A stretch of DNA of 64,000 bases from Eurosta solidaginis. Taxonomy: Eukaryota > Arthropoda > Insecta > Diptera > Tephritidae. Of the stretch, positions 63,741-64,000 are shown one piece after another (position 1 is the stretch's first letter; each line of letters opens with the position of its first letter). The stretch covers positions 183,147,477 through 183,211,476 of the forward strand of contig NC_090322.1 of the NCBI RefSeq assembly GCF_040869045.1, given 5' to 3'. A program made the translations under genes and the position numbers. The notes under the pieces were generated by a model. That model was given only the letters and a program-made list of their open reading frames with translations, did no database searches and was not told where the DNA came from.

Positions 63741-63887
63741 TCAAGATCAATAAGTGAAAAAACAATAAACTAATTAGGAATAAACAACATACAGAGTGTA
63801 TGTGCCTACATGGTGATCAAAAGGAATATAAACAAAAAGGCAACTCTTAGAGACCAATTGTACAGCGAACAACGGGACATTCATATG

Positions 63888-63962
63888 GCTTAGCAGCTAA
63901 AGGCATCTACCTTTGCTCTGATATGAATGTTGGAGATTCGAGTTCAACGCTCAGCTCCCGAA
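63888..63962 (+). other. Weak tRNA-like segment
   Basis: TGGCTTAGCAGCTAAAGG resembles an A box and GATTCGAGTTCAACGCTC a B box about 50 bp later. No cloverleaf can be folded by eye; it may be the head of a different SINE. Confidence 0.25.
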
Positions 63963-64000
63963 AAGTTAGCTGATGAAGAAGTGAAATTCAGAAACATGTC

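Overview
This is a eukaryotic, AT-rich, repeat-saturated window. It looks like intergenic or intronic DNA of a higher fly, most likely an acalyptrate such as a tephritid fruit fly. The reasons are the dipteran LINE families (R1/LOA-like, jockey-like, CR1/jockey-like, RTE-like), LINE 3' ends made of (AACCT)n, (TAGG)n or (CAA)n, a tRNA-derived SINE, and DINE-1/Helentron-like repeats with the GTCCGTCCGTCC signature. The organism is inferred from recalled family resemblances, not a database search. I found no convincing host exon, tRNA, rRNA, CRISPR array or prokaryotic operon.

Layout. 1-1.5 kb: minus-strand, open LOA/R1-like LINE ORF (endonuclease to start of RT) running off the window edge. 2.9-4.7 kb: stacked copies of a dispersed repeat with a common head (ACTAGCAGACCCGGCAG). 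4.9-6.3 kb: dead RNase H fragment, a 'GTTGTTGTAGC' repeat and a SINE scrap. 7.3-12 kb: a nearly intact jockey-like LINE (one internal stop) with a second, 5'-truncated LINE nested in its 3' part. 12.1-14.6 kb: TTATCGA-rich array, a fold-back element holding a hammerhead-ribozyme-like motif, another GTTGTTGTAGC repeat, and a 949-bp terminal-inverted-repeat element. 15.7-22.3 kb: several decayed LINE 3' ends on both strands. 22.3-22.8 kb: a solo LTR. 25.3-33.2 kb: LINE, SINE and dispersed-repeat fragments plus an R1-like pseudogene.

34-48.5 kb is the most structured part. It has two TTATCGA arrays, a small dyad-symmetric retroposon with a 15-bp target duplication, and an element with a perfect 9-bp terminal stem-loop. 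That element carries 152-bp tandem units and is split by a 4.7-kb Helentron/DINE-like element. The inserted element holds about sixteen 130-bp units and three roughly 0.6-kb units. Two more copies of that family lie head to tail at 47.1-48.5 kb. 49.8-50.3 kb is a 177-bp-arm inverted repeat. 50.4-56.3 kb holds tandem-unit repeats, a GTTGTTGTAGC copy and a SINE split by an RTE-like LINE with a 12-bp target duplication. 59.4-63 kb holds LINE fragments, including one LINE inserted in another.

The coding sequences seen are retrotransposon endonuclease, reverse transcriptase and RNase H domains; all but the first carry stops, frameshifts, truncations or lost catalytic residues. They form a layered record of retrotransposition rather than a cooperating gene set. 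The nesting order is readable from target duplications: LINE 2 inside LINE 1, RTE-like inside SINE, jockey-like inside RNase H LINE, and Helentron-like inside the 152-bp-unit element.
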